Origin: Eubacteriales Family XIII. Incertae Sedis bacterium
GTDB taxonomy: Bacteria; Bacillota; Clostridia; Peptostreptococcales; Anaerovoracaceae
Reading direction: 5' to 3'
Assembly: GCA_031263335.1 (NCBI GenBank)
Contig: JAISGB010000013.1
Coordinates: 1 to 13,854 of the forward strand
DNA: 13,854 nucleotides
The notes beneath the pieces were generated by a model, which was not told the origin of the DNA, searched no databases, and was given only the letters and a program-made list of their open reading frames with translations. Shown here piece by piece: positions 12,607 through 13,854 of this stretch. How positions within the stretch are numbered: the stretch's first letter is position 1; each line of letters begins with the position of its first letter. Made by a program: the position numbers and the translations under genes.

Positions 12607-13854
12607 ATGGGAAAGCTTGTACGCAAGACGCAGATGACGACGGGCGGTCCGTGTTACGCCTATGTGGATGAGGAAAAGAACAAGATCGTTCGCGTTACCC
12701 CGATCGACCTGACGGACGAGGACGCGCCTTCATGGGAGATCGAGGCGAGGGGCCGAAAATTCTCTCCGCCCCGCAAGACGACGATGACGCCCGTTACGGC
12801 GGGTTACAAGGCGATGATCCATTCGGAAAAGCGCATCCTGTACCCGCTCAGGCGCATCGGTTTCGACGTGAACGGAGAACGCAACGAGGAGAAGCGCGGT
12901 GAAGCGCAACCGGGCGGCGATCCGAAATATCCCGGCTATGAGCGCATCACATGGGATGAGGCGTTGGATACCGTGGCGGGCGAAATCAAGCGTTGCAAGC
13001 GTGAGGTAGGACCCGGATCCATGATCATCGAACCGAGTTCCCACCACCTGTGGGGAACGGTCAACTACCGCCATTCCGTGCTGTTCCGCTTCATGAACGC
13101 GATCGGCATGACCTATGCGGATCACAATCCCGACAGTTGGGAGGGTTGGCATTGGGGCGCGGTGCATATGTGGGGGCAGACCGGTCGCCTCGGCCTCGCG
13201 GAGCAGACGGATCTCTTTGAGGACTGCCTGAAAAATTGCGAGATGATCGTGTTCTGGTCCAGCGATCCCGAGACCAACAACGGCATATACGGCGCGTTCG
13301 AGAGTACGGTGCGGCGGCAATGGCTCCATGATTTGGGCGTAAAATTCGTATTCATCGACCCCTATTTCAACCATACGAACGCGCTGTACGGCGGCAAATG
13401 GTTCTCGCCCCGACTCGGGACCGACGCCGCGCTCGCCGCGGCGATCGCCTATGTATGGCTGAAAGACCTCGGCGTGGAATTCGTATTCATCGATCCCTAC
13501 TTCAACCATACGAACGCGCTGTACGGCGGCAAATGGTTCTCGCCCAGGCTGGGGACCGACGCGGCGTTCGCCGCGGCGATCGCCTACGTATGGCTGACCG
13601 AGGGGACTTACGACAAGGAATACGTGAAGACGCATACGGAGGGCTTTGACGAATGGGCGGACTACATCCTCGGAGAAGGGGACGGTGTGCCTAAGACGCC
13701 TCAGTGGGCGGCAAAGGAATGCGGATTGGAGGCGCACGACATCCGCGCGTTGGCGCGGGGATGGGCGAAACGCAAGACGATGCTTGCGGCCGGCGGCAAA
13801 GGCGGCTGGGGCGGCGCCTGCCGCAGCCCGGTCGGAATGGACTGGTCCCGCATG
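12607..13854 (+). CDS. Molybdopterin enzyme, pyrogallol-phloroglucinol transhydroxylase large-subunit family, 5' part with internal 45-residue duplication
   Basis: The first 416 codons of a DMSO-reductase-superfamily enzyme; the window ends before the stop. The N-terminal GGPCYAYV, DAPSWEIEARG (39-49) and SPPRKTTM (53-60) closely follow the Pelobacter acidigallici transhydroxylase large subunit, as does its lack of the CxxCxxxC iron-sulfur motif and of a signal peptide. EPSSHHLWG (142-150) and YADHNPDSWEGWHWG (170-184) carry H146, D176 and S177, equivalent to active-site H144, D174 and the molybdenum ligand S175 there. FWSSDPETN (216-224) and GGWGGACR (399-406) belong to the cofactor-binding scaffold. 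Such enzymes rearrange or remove hydroxyls on phenols in anaerobes; the substrate here is unknown. ATG 12607 has AGGAG at 9-nt spacing. Residues 239-283 are repeated as 284-328, an addition of 45 residues that may impair folding. Confidence 0.88.
   Translation, partial: MGKLVRKTQMTTGGPCYAYVDEEKNKIVRVTPIDLTDEDAPSWEIEARGRKFSPPRKTTMTPVTAGYKAMIHSEKRILYPLRRIGFDVNGERNEEKRGEAQPGGDPKYPGYERITWDEALDTVAGEIKRCKREVGPGSMIIEPSSHHLWGTVNYRHSVLFRFMNAIGMTYADHNPDSWEGWHWGAVHMWGQTGRLGLAEQTDLFEDCLKNCEMIVFWSSDPETNNGIYGAFESTVRRQWLHDLGVKFVFIDPYFNHTNALYGGKWFSPRLGTDAALAAAIAYVWLKDLGVEFVFIDPYFNHTNALYGGKWFSPRLGTDAAFAAAIAYVWLTEGTYDKEYVKTHTEGFDEWADYILGEGDGVPKTPQWAAKECGLEAHDIRALARGWAKRKTMLAAGGKGGWGGACRSPVGMDWSRM
13321..13590 (+). 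repeat. In-frame tandem duplication, 2 x 135 bp, inside the molybdopterin enzyme gene
   Basis: Units 13321-13455 and 13456-13590 both begin TGGCT and encode W-L-x-D-L-G-V-x-FVFIDPYFNHTNALYGG...AYV. Comparing codon by codon I count 16 base differences in 13 codons. Ten changes are synonymous and three change the residue (His to Lys, Lys to Glu, Leu to Phe). TGGCT recurs at 13591, so the three TGGCT copies mark the junctions. Only after the second unit does the sequence continue into the family's normal 'EGTYDKEYV' segment. Confidence 0.92.

Noticed and set aside
12282..12626. 114-codon minus-strand frame across the 36-bp repeats
   Set aside because: It overlaps the ends of two solid genes on the other strand and has no convincing ribosome binding site. 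Its 12-residue periodicity simply follows from a 36-bp repeat, so it is kept only as an alternative explanation of the array.

Overview
The window is a GC-rich bacterial chromosomal segment, densely packed with genes on both strands. It has consensus sigma-70/sigma-A type promoters, strong purine-rich ribosome binding sites and several TTG starts. A DltA-type D-alanine ligase, an ApbE / NusG-domain-II / Gx-transporter cassette, a PacL-type calcium ATPase, a bactofilin and a pyrogallol-transhydroxylase-like molybdopterin enzyme together point to an anaerobic, Gram-positive-type member of the Clostridia. That placement is inference from gene content; no RNA gene or marker gene is present to confirm it. 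I see no insertion sequence, prophage gene, tRNA, rRNA or CRISPR array.

Layout. (1) 1-437: the 5' end of a class III aminotransferase (minus strand, cut by the window edge) faces away from a TetR/AcrR regulator. Back-to-back promoters and a perfect 15-bp palindrome, a likely operator, lie between them. (2) 438-3274: TetR regulator, GtrA-like membrane protein and FGGY carbohydrate kinase, probably one operon. (3) 3277-4788: a dltA homologue on the minus strand, tail-to-tail with the kinase (2 bp apart), without dltB, dltC or dltD beside it. A consensus promoter lies about 300 bp upstream of its start, and the leader may encode one or two small peptides. (4) 5239-6009: a bactofilin with its own promoter. 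Its 3' end overlaps the convergent calcium ATPase by 32 bp. (5) 5978-10012, minus strand: an AlaA-like class I aminotransferase followed by a PacL-type P-type ATPase. (6) 10301-12348, plus strand: ApbE FMN transferase lipoprotein, NusG-domain-II protein and Gx-type membrane transporter, each overlapping the next, an extracytosolic flavinylation-type cassette. (7) 12349-12606: three contiguous 36-bp imperfect repeats, a promoter whose -35 lies in the third repeat, a leader hairpin and a 14-bp tandem repeat. (8) 12607-13854: the N-terminal 416 codons of a molybdopterin enzyme close to the large subunit of pyrogallol-phloroglucinol transhydroxylase.

The most striking observation is inside the last gene. 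A 45-codon block (13321-13455) is repeated immediately and in frame (13456-13590). The copies differ in 13 codons, 10 of them synonymously. The family member I can recall has a single copy. This is either a real duplication or recombination chimera between diverged paralogues or strains, or an assembly artefact. The repeat array upstream of this gene and the small-ORF leader of dltA are the next most interesting items.
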